From Bradyrhizobium sp. (lineage in GTDB: Bacteria; Pseudomonadota; Alphaproteobacteria; Rhizobiales; Xanthobacteraceae), in NCBI GenBank assembly GCA_019243075.1, contig JAFAUV010000379.1, positions 1 through 17,387 of the forward strand: a stretch of DNA of 17,387 bases, given 5' to 3'. The number at the start of each line of letters is the position of its first letter. The stretch's first letter is position 1. A program made the translations under genes and the position numbers. Positions 1 through 6,591 of the stretch are shown here, in pieces. The notes under the pieces are model-generated. The model saw only the letters and a list, made by a program, of their open reading frames with translations, was not told where the DNA came from and did not search any database.

Positions 1-132
1 AGTTATACCCAGCCGGGCAAAAAGACCGGTTCCCGGACTTGGGGTACCAACGCCTTGACCGCATTGTCGATGCAAAACCCGTTCCCATTTGGGCGGGCCG
101 AGACGGCTGATCCGTGGTTTTCCGGCGTGCCG

Positions 133-465
133 CTACTTCTTTTCCATCACGCATTGCAGGGGATGCTGATGCTTGCGCGCAAAATCCATCACCTGCGTCA
201 CCTTGGTCTCGGCGATCTCGTAGGTGAACACGCCGCATTCGCCGATTCCATGATGATGCACATGCAGCATGATCTTGGTCGCGGCCTCGACATCCTTCTG
301 GAAGAATTTCTCCAAAACGTGGACGACGAACTCCATCGGCGTGTAGTCGTCGTTCAGAATCAATACGCGATAGAGGTTGGGCCGCTTGGTCTTCGGCTTT
401 ACCTTGGTGATGACGGAGGTGGTCGGCCCGGACGGGCCCGAGGCGCGATTTTCATCATTGCCCAT
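133..465 (-). CDS. clpS: ClpS, adaptor of the ClpAP protease (N-end rule recognin)
   Basis: ClpS delivers proteins with destabilising N-terminal residues to the ClpAP protease in the cytoplasm. The 110-residue product has the diagnostic core: LNDDYTPMEFV at about 37-47, then IMLHVHHHG (65-73) and CGVFTYEIAETKV (77-89), ending in HPLQCVMEKK. By alignment from memory with E. coli ClpS, N38, D39, M44 and H70 fall at the N-degron pocket positions. The frame stays open upstream to 630, with other ATG codons at 531, 600 and 630. I chose the ATG at 465 because it gives the usual family length and a short polar N-terminal tail before the fold. No start has a convincing Shine-Dalgarno sequence, so the N-terminus is uncertain. 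The usual partner gene clpA would lie beyond the left edge and is not seen within the 132 bases present. Family assignment is firm. Confidence 0.95.
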   Translation of the reverse strand: MGNDENRASGPSGPTTSVITKVKPKTKRPNLYRVLILNDDYTPMEFVVHVLEKFFQKDVEAATKIMLHVHHHGIGECGVFTYEIAETKVTQVMDFARKHQHPLQCVMEKK

Positions 466-640
466 TCGCGGGCGCCACGACGCCGCCGCGGTAGCGGCAC
501 GCGGATCAGAACTGGACGTCAATTGCGACATGGCAAACGTGTTCAATAAATTCCACGGGAAACCGCGCGGCTGCCACTGGATGCTCTCCACCGGAGCCAT
601 CTTGGCTTCCCGTCGTTCCAGATCGCTCATTCCAGCCGGC

Positions 641-747
641 CGATCCCGTCGGGATCGATAGCTCGGAATATGGGTCAGTCGCCAGCCCTGCGCAAGCGCG
701 GCGTTGGGCCGTCCAACGCGCCCCGCGAGGGTTTGATTCCAAACCCT
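641..747 (-). other. Three tandem hairpins, possible structured clpS leader or small RNA
   Basis: Three perfect inverted repeats lie within about 107 bases. 728-747 has 8-bp arms AGGGTTTG/CAAACCCT and a 4-base loop. 701-719 has 7-bp arms GCGTTGG/CCAACGC and a 5-base loop. 641-657 has 7-bp arms CGATCCC/GGGATCG and a 3-base loop. None is followed by a U-run on either strand, so they are not simple terminators. If transcription starts near 753 on the minus strand, the first hairpin would form almost at the 5' end of a clpS leader of nearly 290 bases. The function is unknown; the strand is inferred from the promoter call. Confidence 0.35.
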
Positions 748-759
748 GGCAATCTCGTC

Positions 760-799
760 AGACTAATCAATTCCCTTCGTTTTGACAAAACAATGTCAA
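760..799 (-). promoter_or_regulatory. Candidate promoter overlapping a 6-6-6 palindrome, reading toward clpS
   Basis: On the minus strand TTGTCA (plus 783-788) is followed after exactly 17 bases by TAGTCT (plus 760-765), a plausible sigma70 pair although the -10 is weak. The -35 box lies inside the perfect inverted repeat TTGACA-AAACAA-TGTCAA at 782-799, which could be a repressor or activator site. The predicted start of transcription is near 753. No family of regulator is assigned. Confidence 0.3.
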
Positions 800-920
800 G
801 GCCGGCTTTGCGCCTGTTGTCCATCGCGCCTCCTCTTTGCCGACGGCTTGAACCCCGAAGGACCGCAACCATCGCGACTGTTCGGACAGGAGCACGGCCA
901 GGCATTCGCAAGCTTGAAAC

Positions 921-946
921 GAAAAGCCCGGCTGCAACAGCCGGGC
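921..946 (-). terminator. Rho-independent terminator of the phasin gene
   Basis: A perfect 9-bp stem, GCCCGGCTG (926-934) with CAGCCGGGC (938-946) and a 3-base loop, begins 31 bases beyond the phasin stop. On the minus strand it is followed by TTTTC. A short T-run (948-951) on the plus side means it could also stop transcription from the other direction. Confidence 0.85.
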
Positions 947-976
947 GTTTTGCATCTTGGATTGTGCGGGCGGCGC

Positions 977-1318
977 TCAATGAGCCGCAGCCGGCGCGAA
1001 CTTGGCGACTGCGCCTTCGAGGGGCTTGAACGCCTGCTTGGCGAGATCGCCGTAAAGGCCGGCAATCTTCTGCGAGTCGGAAACGAAGGTCTCGTACGCC
1101 GTCTTGGCATACTCGCTCTGCGCTTCGAGCGCCTTGTCCAGCGATTTCACGCCCGAGAGCTTCTCGGCAAAGGACTTGCCGTCCTCATAGGACTTCTTGG
1201 CGTAGTCGCCATAGGCACTGACAATCGCCGAGAAGCCGTTCTGCAACGAGGTGGCGTGCGCCACCGCCGTCTCGTACTGCTCCTTGCCGTAGTTCTGAAA
1301 GTCTTCAACCTTGAACAT
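977..1318 (-). CDS. Phasin, polyhydroxyalkanoate granule-associated protein
   Basis: Phasins coat intracellular PHA (usually PHB) granules and control their number and size. The 113-residue product starts MFKVEDFQNYGKEQYETA and is almost wholly predicted amphipathic helix with no cysteines. It carries the typical phasin heptad-like pattern of Ala/Tyr/Lys/Glu and ends in an Ala-rich tail. Size and pattern fit the short rhizobial phasins (Phasin_2 type). The ATG at 1318 is preferred over upstream in-frame codons because the frame upstream runs into the promoter and lacks phasin-like sequence; a purine-rich AGGGAAAGGGAA precedes it. The gene is monocistronic: its own promoter (1382-1410) with PhaR-type sites lies upstream and a strong terminator follows. 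The granule role is family knowledge, not shown directly here. Confidence 0.9.
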   Translation of the reverse strand: MFKVEDFQNYGKEQYETAVAHATSLQNGFSAIVSAYGDYAKKSYEDGKSFAEKLSGVKSLDKALEAQSEYAKTAYETFVSDSQKIAGLYGDLAKQAFKPLEGAVAKFAPAAAH

Positions 1319-1381
1319 CGATGGATTCCCTTTCCCTGACCGTCCCGCAGCCGGAAAACCCGGCCCACGAACACAGTGAAG

Positions 1382-1410
1382 ATTATAGTGCACCGCACAA
1401 TAAAAGTCAA
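1382..1410 (-). promoter_or_regulatory. Sigma70-type promoter of the phasin gene
   Basis: Minus-strand TTGACT (plus 1405-1410), a 17-base spacer (1388-1404) and a perfect TATAAT (plus 1382-1387) form a near-consensus promoter. Transcription should start near 1375, leaving a leader of about 57 bases before the phasin ATG. The spacer itself contains one of the two palindromic operator candidates, so a bound repressor would block RNA polymerase. Confidence 0.75.
1388..1400. promoter_or_regulatory. PhaR-type operator candidate 1, in the promoter spacer
   Basis: GTGC-ACC-GCAC followed by AA, a TGC-N3-GCA palindrome. It agrees with the TGC-rich sites described for the PHA-responsive repressor PhaR of alphaproteobacteria, as I remember that consensus. 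It sits between the -35 and -10 boxes of the phasin promoter. That PhaR is the binding protein is inference. Confidence 0.55.
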
Positions 1411-1415
1411 GAATC

Positions 1416-1430
1416 TTGTGCGGCGCACAA
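1416..1430. promoter_or_regulatory. PhaR-type operator candidate 2, just upstream of the -35 box
   Basis: TTGTGC-GGC-GCACAA, a perfect palindrome with 6-bp arms. It shares the TGC-N3-GCACAA core with the site at 1388-1400. The two centres are 30 bp apart, close to three helical turns, which would place two bound repressors on the same face of the DNA. Confidence 0.6.
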
Positions 1431-1711
1431 TGAGCTGGAAAAATACCGTAAAGACCGGGGATTTACGCAACGGTTGTTTAATGTTTTGGCAACCCTCGGG
1501 ACATAACCTGATTCCCGGACTTGTTCGACTTCCCGCAAATAGACAAAATCTGTTTGTGAACAATACCTTAGCTAGAATGGCAGAGGAGCCGCAAGGCGCC
1601 CGACCAAAGCGACGGCGGCGCCGGGGCTCCGGCAGGGAACGATCGCCGGAACAGGGGCACAATTTTGCCTCAGGGGCCGGTGATCAAGTCAGAAACTGAG
1701 ACGGGGAATTC
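1431..1711. other. Intergenic region ahead of the carboxypeptidase gene
   Basis: With the phasin promoter this makes a 393-base divergent gap. It should hold the plus-strand promoter of the carboxypeptidase gene, but I cannot identify a well-spaced -35/-10 pair; TAGAAT at 1573-1578 is the best -10 candidate and has only poor partners. Two loose inverted repeats are present: GGTTG/CAACC at 1472-1494 and TTGTTC/GAACAA at 1521-1563. No protein-coding signal was found. Confidence 0.3.
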
Positions 1712-3571
1712 ATGCCTGGCAATAAATCGGCTTCCTCGCGCTTGGGGCGGGCCAGCGCTTTCGGGCTGCTGACGATCGCAACGGCGATCATCGCAACGAC
1801 CGGCAGCGCCGAGGCTCGCCGACACTACCAGCATCGCCACTACGCCCATCATTCCAGCGACAGCGATGATGACGATCGCGGCAGCTCCAGTCCGCAATTT
1901 TCGTCCATCATCGTCGACGGCAATTCCGGCACGGTGCTGACGTCCACGAGCCCGGACGGGCTCCGCCATCCGGCTTCGCTCACCAAGGTGATGACGCTTT
2001 ATCTGCTGTTCGAGCGTCTGGATGCGGGAAAAATCAGTCTCGACACCGAAATGCCGGTATCGGCTCACGCCGCCGATCAGGATCCCACCAAGCTCGGCCT
2101 GCGCGCGGGACAGACTCTGCGGGTCGAAGACGCGATCAAGGGCATGGTGACGCGCTCGGCCAATGACGCTGCCGTGGTCGTCGGTGAGTTCCTTGGCGGT
2201 AACGAAGACGATTTCGCGAGAATGATGACCCGCAAGGCGCACGCGCTCGGCATGAGCCGCACCGTCTATCGGAACGCCTCGGGCCTGCCCAACGACGAAC
2301 AGGTCACCACCGCACGGGATCAGTCGACGCTTGGCCGCGCCATCCAGGATCGTTTCACGCGCTATTATCGTTATTTCTCGACCACGGCCTTCAATTTCCG
2401 CGGCCACACGATCACCGGCCACAATCATCTCCTGGGCAGCGTCGAGGGCGTCGACGGCATCAAGACCGGCTACACCCGCGCCTCCGGCTTCAACCTCATT
2501 ACCTCCATCCATCGCGGCAACCGCTTCCTGGTTGGCGTGGTCATGGGTGGCCGCAGCGGCGGGTCGCGCGACGCCATCATGCGCAGCCTGCTCGCGGAAA
2601 ACATCACCAAGGGTGCGGCCACGCGGACGGCGGCGGCAATCACCGAGCGCAACGGATCGGATCCCGCCATCGACGTCGCCGATGCCGATCCGGAAACGGC
2701 AGCGCCGGCACCAGAGCCGGTCCAGAGTCCTGCGGTTCGCTCGTCGCCGGTCGCGAAGATGACAGCGGCAATCGCGGAAGCCACCGCTGCCGTCCCGCCA
2801 ATCCGCCCGGCCAACCAGGCCAAGGTAGACCCCGCCCCGATGACCTCGGGGGTGATCCAGGCGCAGCCAATGGCGCTTCTGCCAGGCTCGTCGGAGCCGA
2901 TGAAGCCGGTCCGAGTCAAGACCGTGCAGGTCAAGGCCGGCCCGATGAAACTCGCTTCGGCCGGCCCGGCACAGCCTGCCACTCCGATCACGAGCTCGAT
3001 CGCGACGGCCTCGACGGCCGTTCCTGAGACGTCCAACGCGATCGTGGCCAGGGCTTCCGAAACCAAGGCAGATCAAGGCAAGTCTGACTTCGTGCCGCCG
3101 GCGATGCGCTCCGAACTGCCGCCGCAGCCGCCCGGCCACGGCACCGGTAACGGTGTGCTTGGCGTCCTGGCGGCATCCAGCCTCGCTGCGTCGTCCGCTC
3201 CGGCCCCCGCACCGGCGCCGCAGCGCACGGCCAATGCGGCTCCGGTTCCCGTTCCTGCCCCGCAGCCGCCGGACGAGATGCAGGCCGCACCGCCCAGCAC
3301 CGCAACCAGGCCGGCCGTCGTTCACACCGGCTGGATGGTTCAGGTCGGCGCCCTCGAAAGCGAGGAGGAAGCGCAAAAACGCATCGAAGCTGCCCGCAAT
3401 GGCGCCCGCGGTCTGCTGAGCAAAGCCGACCCGTTCACCGAGCCCGTCATCGCCAAAGACAACCGCAAGCTCTACCGCGCCCGCTTTGCCGGGCTCGAGC
3501 GAGATCAGGCGGAAGCGGTATGCCGGGCGCTGCGCCGCTCCGATATTCCCTGCATGACGGCTCGCAACTAG
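1712..3571 (+). CDS. Secreted D-alanyl-D-alanine carboxypeptidase with C-terminal SPOR domain
   Basis: A DacA-type penicillin-binding protein (peptidase family S11) that trims the terminal D-Ala from peptidoglycan pentapeptides in the periplasm. All three active-site motifs are visible in the 619 residues: S89-L-T-K92 (SxxK), S149-A-N151 (SxN) and K251-T-G253 (KTG). Residues about 14-35 form an Ala-rich signal peptide ending at SAEA, then a His/Asp-rich stretch (38-56). The catalytic domain spans about 63-300. A Pro/Ala-rich low-complexity linker (about 300-535) leads to a SPOR domain (about 541-616, starting WMVQVGALES), which in this family binds denuded glycan strands at the division septum. 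ACGGGG just upstream supports the ATG at 1712. The product is longer than typical DacA (about 400) because of the linker and SPOR domain. Transcribed alone, with a terminator at 3599. Confidence 0.93.
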   Translation: MPGNKSASSRLGRASAFGLLTIATAIIATTGSAEARRHYQHRHYAHHSSDSDDDDRGSSSPQFSSIIVDGNSGTVLTSTSPDGLRHPASLTKVMTLYLLFERLDAGKISLDTEMPVSAHAADQDPTKLGLRAGQTLRVEDAIKGMVTRSANDAAVVVGEFLGGNEDDFARMMTRKAHALGMSRTVYRNASGLPNDEQVTTARDQSTLGRAIQDRFTRYYRYFSTTAFNFRGHTITGHNHLLGSVEGVDGIKTGYTRASGFNLITSIHRGNRFLVGVVMGGRSGGSRDAIMRSLLAENITKGAATRTAAAITERNGSDPAIDVADADPETAAPAPEPVQSPAVRSSPVAKMTAAIAEATAAVPPIRPANQAKVDPAPMTSGVIQAQPMALLPGSSEPMKPVRVKTVQVKAGPMKLASAGPAQPATPITSSIATASTAVPETSNAIVARASETKADQGKSDFVPPAMRSELPPQPPGHGTGNGVLGVLAASSLAASSAPAPAPAPQRTANAAPVPVPAPQPPDEMQAAPPSTATRPAVVHTGWMVQVGALESEEEAQKRIEAARNGARGLLSKADPFTEPVIAKDNRKLYRARFAGLERDQAEAVCRALRRSDIPCMTARN

Positions 3572-3598
3572 CTAGCTGAATTACCGAGTCTCCGGAAG

Positions 3599-3635
3599 AG
3601 CCCGCGCTTCGCACCAAGCGCGGGCTTTGGTTTTT
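3599..3635 (+). terminator. Rho-independent terminator after the carboxypeptidase gene
   Basis: A perfect 11-bp stem (3599-3609 with 3616-3626) with the 6-base loop CGCACC is followed by TTGGTTTTT. It begins 27 bases after the stop codon. The next gene lies on the other strand and converges. Confidence 0.9.
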
Positions 3636-3807
3636 CGGCCCGCTGTTTGCCGCCCCCGTCCTCGCAAACTTCTCGTCAAGAATTTCCAGCTAAAACTTCT
3701 TCGACAGGAAGGATCGACCTTGCCGGAGCAACGGCGGGCGACGGCGTCTTGACGGAGTGCGGGCAGAAGCGGCGCTCGATCAGTAGCGTTGGCTTGCGTT
3801 GCCGGAG

Positions 3808-4539
3808 TCAGTCTCGATGCGTGCGAAGCAGAGTATCCTTGGCCTCGTTTACCCGGGCAGCGAGGTACGTCGACCCCCCTTGGTCGGGATGCAGTTTCTT
3901 CATGAGGGTCTTGTGCGCCCGGCCGATGTCGTCCCGGCCCGCCCCCGGCTGCAGGCCAAGGATCTGATAGGCCTCCTCGTCCGTCATTTTGCTGCTCGCC
4001 GCCGCGCGGCGCTGCCCCCCTGCCGTATTTCGCTGCGCGTTCTCACGCCAGGCGGGAAACCGGCGGTCCAGATAGCTTTCAAGTAAGGCGACGCTCTCGG
4101 CATCGAAGTTCGCAATCATGGCCGCAAGCTGCGGCAGCTCGAACTCGTCGAGCGAGCGACCGGCATGCGGTCCAGCGACGAAGCGGCCGGCGAGCTGGCC
4201 GGTGTCGTGATCGAGCATCATCTCGATGAACTGCGAGCGGACCTGCGAGGTCTGTCCTGCCGAACGCCCGGTGTTGAGGCCGGAGAATATCCGGCCGAAA
4301 TTGCCGAAACCGCCTGTGCCGAATGGCGCCCAGCCGAGCAGGCCAGCGCCGAAAACCCCCAGCGGGATCGCAACTGCCAATTCGCCCCGCACGCCCACGA
4401 AGGCGGCAGTGGCGAGCAAGATCACGCCACCGACCACCTTGATGGCGCGCGCGAGCACCGCGGGATTGGCGGCGCGAAACATCTGCAACAGCAGATAGAG
4501 AAGGATGACGGCAACGGTGCCAGCGATCAGGGTCGGCAT
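3808..4539 (-). CDS. Membrane-anchored J-domain protein, Tim14/Pam18-like C-terminus
   Basis: Probable membrane-bound co-chaperone that stimulates Hsp70 (DnaK) ATPase. The 243 residues begin with three hydrophobic segments (about 3-20, 31-50 and 54-72). A conserved central region (about 98-165: FIEMMLDHDTGQLAG ... LLESYLDRRFPAWRE) follows, and the protein ends in a compact J-domain at 187-241. The J-domain has the essential HPD at 217-219, HPDQGGS, and YLAARVNEAKD, a pattern very close to human DNAJC19 (Tim14) as I remember it. The J-domain is C-terminal, as in Tim14, and there are no DnaJ zinc or substrate-binding domains. The gene is 39 bases downstream of the VWA gene and is likely cotranscribed. 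No clear Shine-Dalgarno sequence precedes the ATG. The client process is unknown. Confidence 0.87.
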   Translation of the reverse strand: MPTLIAGTVAVILLYLLLQMFRAANPAVLARAIKVVGGVILLATAAFVGVRGELAVAIPLGVFGAGLLGWAPFGTGGFGNFGRIFSGLNTGRSAGQTSQVRSQFIEMMLDHDTGQLAGRFVAGPHAGRSLDEFELPQLAAMIANFDAESVALLESYLDRRFPAWRENAQRNTAGGQRRAAASSKMTDEEAYQILGLQPGAGRDDIGRAHKTLMKKLHPDQGGSTYLAARVNEAKDTLLRTHRD

Positions 4540-4578
4540 GGCGCCAATATAATCAGGCCCGGCGCAAAAAAGCAGGGA

Positions 4579-5331
4579 TCACTTCATCTGCCCGAGCAAT
4601 TTGGCAGCGCCACTCTCGCTTGCCGATAGCCGCTTCAACGCCTCGCGCCCTCCGGCCGCGTAGGCCGCCGCGGCGCGCAACAGCTCGCGAAGCTGCGCCG
4701 CGGCGCCGGGATCGAATCGGCACCAGGCTCCGCCCGTCAGCCGCGCGATCTCGCGAAAAGCCTGCTCGGCGGGCTCGTCATGCCCCTCCTGGAACATGAA
4801 AACGGGCACCTTGAGCAAGCCGAGTTCGCCTGCCTTGACGCAGAGCTCGTCGACCTTCTCTTCCATGGCGTCGCCGACAAACGCCACCGCGCGCACGCCC
4901 GAGGCGACCGCCTCGCGCCTCGCTTCCGAAAGCACTTTTCCGATCTGGGTATTGCCGCCACGGCAATCGATCTTGCTCATCAGGCTGGCAAGATGAGTGC
5001 TGTCGGAAATCCACGCGCTCGCGCGGCATTCGTTCAGCCCGCGATAATAGACCAGGCGGATATCGAGGCTGCCCAACGACGCCGCTTCGCGGAACATGTC
5101 GGCCTGCAGCGCGCATGCCATGTCCCAGGTCGGCTGCCGGCTCATGGTCGCATCCAGCGCGAACACCAGCCGGCCTCTGGCGCCGGGGGCGTGCAGCGAC
5201 ATCGCACGCGCCTTGGCAACGAAAGCGGCGATATCATCGGAGCTGGAGGATTTGGTCTCCGGCAGCGCCGTCCCCGTGCCCTGAGACAGGGCCGGATCGG
5301 TACGGTCGGATTTCGTAGGTTCGCCCGGCAT
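4579..5331 (-). CDS. VWA-domain protein of unknown function, paired with the J-protein
   Basis: A soluble 250-residue protein with no signal peptide or membrane segment, so probably cytoplasmic. From about residue 52 it reads as a von Willebrand factor A fold: a beta strand into D60-A-T62-M-S64, a DxTxS variant of the metal-site motif DxSxS, then T128 in CRGGNTQIG and D154 in FVGDAMEE at the other expected MIDAS positions. Such folds usually bind a divalent metal and mediate protein-protein contacts. The N-terminal 40 residues are polar and probably disordered. The frame also offers a GTG six bases earlier (5337); the ATG at 5331 has better spacing from AGGCGG. It lies 36 bases after the hydrolase gene and 39 before the J-protein gene, so the three probably form an operon. 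Function unknown. Confidence 0.83.
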   Translation of the reverse strand: MPGEPTKSDRTDPALSQGTGTALPETKSSSSDDIAAFVAKARAMSLHAPGARGRLVFALDATMSRQPTWDMACALQADMFREAASLGSLDIRLVYYRGLNECRASAWISDSTHLASLMSKIDCRGGNTQIGKVLSEARREAVASGVRAVAFVGDAMEEKVDELCVKAGELGLLKVPVFMFQEGHDEPAEQAFREIARLTGGAWCRFDPGAAAQLRELLRAAAAYAAGGREALKRLSASESGAAKLLGQMK

Positions 5332-5367
5332 CGGCACCGCCTGTGGCTGCCAGCCGGATCGCTGCCT

Positions 5368-6258
5368 CTAATGCGTCAGCGCCTTCGCCGGCCTCGGTTC
5401 CTTACCCGTCGGTACATAGGGAGCGACCGGCCCCGGGTCCACCATTCGCGCCACGCTGGTGTTCACCGCCGCCACGTCGCTGGACTCGTCGGTATCGGCA
5501 AGGAACCTGTCCAGCATGGACTGGATCGAAGTCTTGGCCTCCTCCGAGCCGGTGTCGCGCATATCGTTGTGCTGAAAGTTGGTGTTGACGATGGTGATGC
5601 CGTCCTTCTCGCATTCATCGGAGTTCGGCACGACGCCGGGATCGGCCTTGAACACGGGATCCTTCGAGCGGAACGACAGTATCTTGAATTTGCCCGAGGT
5701 CACGACGGGGACGCGCAGATTGTCGAGCGTCACCACCTTTCGCACCCGCTCCGGATATTGCTTGGCGAAATACATGGTGATGTCGCCGCCCATGGAATGT
5801 CCGACCACGGTCAGATGATCATAGTCGGCATTGGGCTGGATCTTCTCCATCTGCGCGACGGCGAACTTGATGTTGGCGACGCCTCGCTCGATCTGCGCCA
5901 GCCGACCGACATACAGCTCGCCCACCTTGGTCACCATCGGTGCGTCGGTCGGCAAGTCGTGCTGGATGCTCACCACGAGATAGCCGCGCGCCGCGAAGAC
6001 GTTTGCGAGAAAGGAATATTCGGTGAATTTGACCGTGTTGCCGTGATTGAGGACCGTCACCGGCAGTTTCACCATACCGGCATCGGCCTGCATTTCCTTG
6101 TCGCGGCGGACGGCAATATCAACCGCGACCGGCCGGTTGTCGCGCTCCTGGTCATAGAACGTAATCGTTTGGTGGCGGATCGCCCATTTGCTCGCCGTGA
6201 AATAAGCGAGCGCGACAACCGCGCCGACCGCAAACAGAACCGCAATTCCGCGTTTCAT
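5368..6258 (-). CDS. Membrane-anchored or exported alpha/beta hydrolase
   Basis: A 296-residue serine hydrolase of the alpha/beta fold. Residues 4-21 form one hydrophobic segment (signal anchor or signal peptide without a clear cleavage site), so the enzyme probably acts on the periplasmic side. The nucleophile elbow is G153-H-S155-M-G-G, the oxyanion region NHGN lies at 71-74, and H230 in NFQHND is a reasonable catalytic histidine; the acid is not certain. The substrate cannot be read from the sequence; esterase or lipase-like activity is the family default. CGAGGA seven bases before the ATG supports the start. It is the first gene of a likely minus-strand unit with the VWA and J-protein genes. 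The product is Lys/Asp-rich and ends in a Pro/Lys tail. Confidence 0.85.
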   Translation of the reverse strand: MKRGIAVLFAVGAVVALAYFTASKWAIRHQTITFYDQERDNRPVAVDIAVRRDKEMQADAGMVKLPVTVLNHGNTVKFTEYSFLANVFAARGYLVVSIQHDLPTDAPMVTKVGELYVGRLAQIERGVANIKFAVAQMEKIQPNADYDHLTVVGHSMGGDITMYFAKQYPERVRKVVTLDNLRVPVVTSGKFKILSFRSKDPVFKADPGVVPNSDECEKDGITIVNTNFQHNDMRDTGSEEAKTSIQSMLDRFLADTDESSDVAAVNTSVARMVDPGPVAPYVPTGKEPRPAKALTH

Positions 6259-6591
6259 CGTGGTCCTCGGAAAAATGAGCCGATGCCCTTGATCCGGTCG
6301 TCCGCACTCTGTGACCGTGCTAGTTAATATACGTCACGGCCACGTGACAGGAAGACCAAAAGTTGTGTGTTGACCGCCTCTTCATTGTGCGCCGCAGCCA
6401 GTTCTTACGCAGTCGCGAAGGTGGGCAGCGGCCAGGTTCCTCACCTTGAAACGCGCCCAATCAAAGTTCGGTTCAAATCCTGGGTAAAAGCGGGGTAAAA
6501 AATAGCGCCGAACATGACGATTAAAGGCCAAACCCTACGCACGCCGCCGCAGGGCGATCGATCTCGGCAGCGGCGCTTGGCTTGCGAATCC
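6259..6591. other. Non-coding gap between mipZ and the hydrolase gene
   Basis: This 333-base gap holds no convincing gene. It contains a GTCAC/GTGAC inverted repeat (6333-6348), a partial match to the phasin operator (6385-6396), and a short GGTTCAAATCC string near 6470 that resembles a tRNA T-arm but has no tRNA around it. I find no clear terminator for mipZ. Confidence 0.35.
6311..6348 (-). promoter_or_regulatory. GTGAC inverted-repeat cluster upstream of the hydrolase gene
   Basis: GTCAC (6333-6337) and GTGAC (6344-6348) form an inverted repeat with a 6-base spacer, and a further GTGAC lies at 6311-6315. On the minus strand a TATATT follows the repeat, so it could be an operator inside a weak promoter of the hydrolase operon, starting about 60 bases before the ATG. 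The -35 partner is poor and the binding protein is unknown. Confidence 0.25.

Larger units (their letters stand above)
466..925. other. Long non-coding stretch upstream of clpS
   Basis: About 460 bases separate the chosen clpS start from the phasin terminator. I see no convincing gene in any frame; the small ORFs here are low-complexity Arg/Pro/Ala frames. The stretch contains a promoter-like element with a palindrome (760-799) and three perfect hairpins (641-657, 701-719, 728-747), listed separately. From about 800 to 920 I see nothing notable. Confidence 0.5.

Noticed and set aside
1554..1578. TTGTGA ... TAGAAT as a promoter for the carboxypeptidase gene
   Set aside because: The spacing is 13 bases, too short for a sigma70 promoter.
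1670..3376. A 568-residue open frame antisense to the carboxypeptidase gene
   Set aside because: It is Arg/Gly/His-rich without family motifs and mirrors a gene with three intact active-site motifs; long antisense frames are expected in GC-rich codon use.
4780..6327. A 515-residue plus-strand frame across the VWA and hydrolase genes
   Set aside because: Composition is His/Arg/Gly-rich and spans two real genes and their gap; no recognisable domain.
6463..6482. A GGTTCAAATCC string resembling a tRNA T-arm, possible attachment site
   Set aside because: The flanking bases do not form a 5-bp T-stem, no acceptor or anticodon arm exists, and no integrase is nearby.
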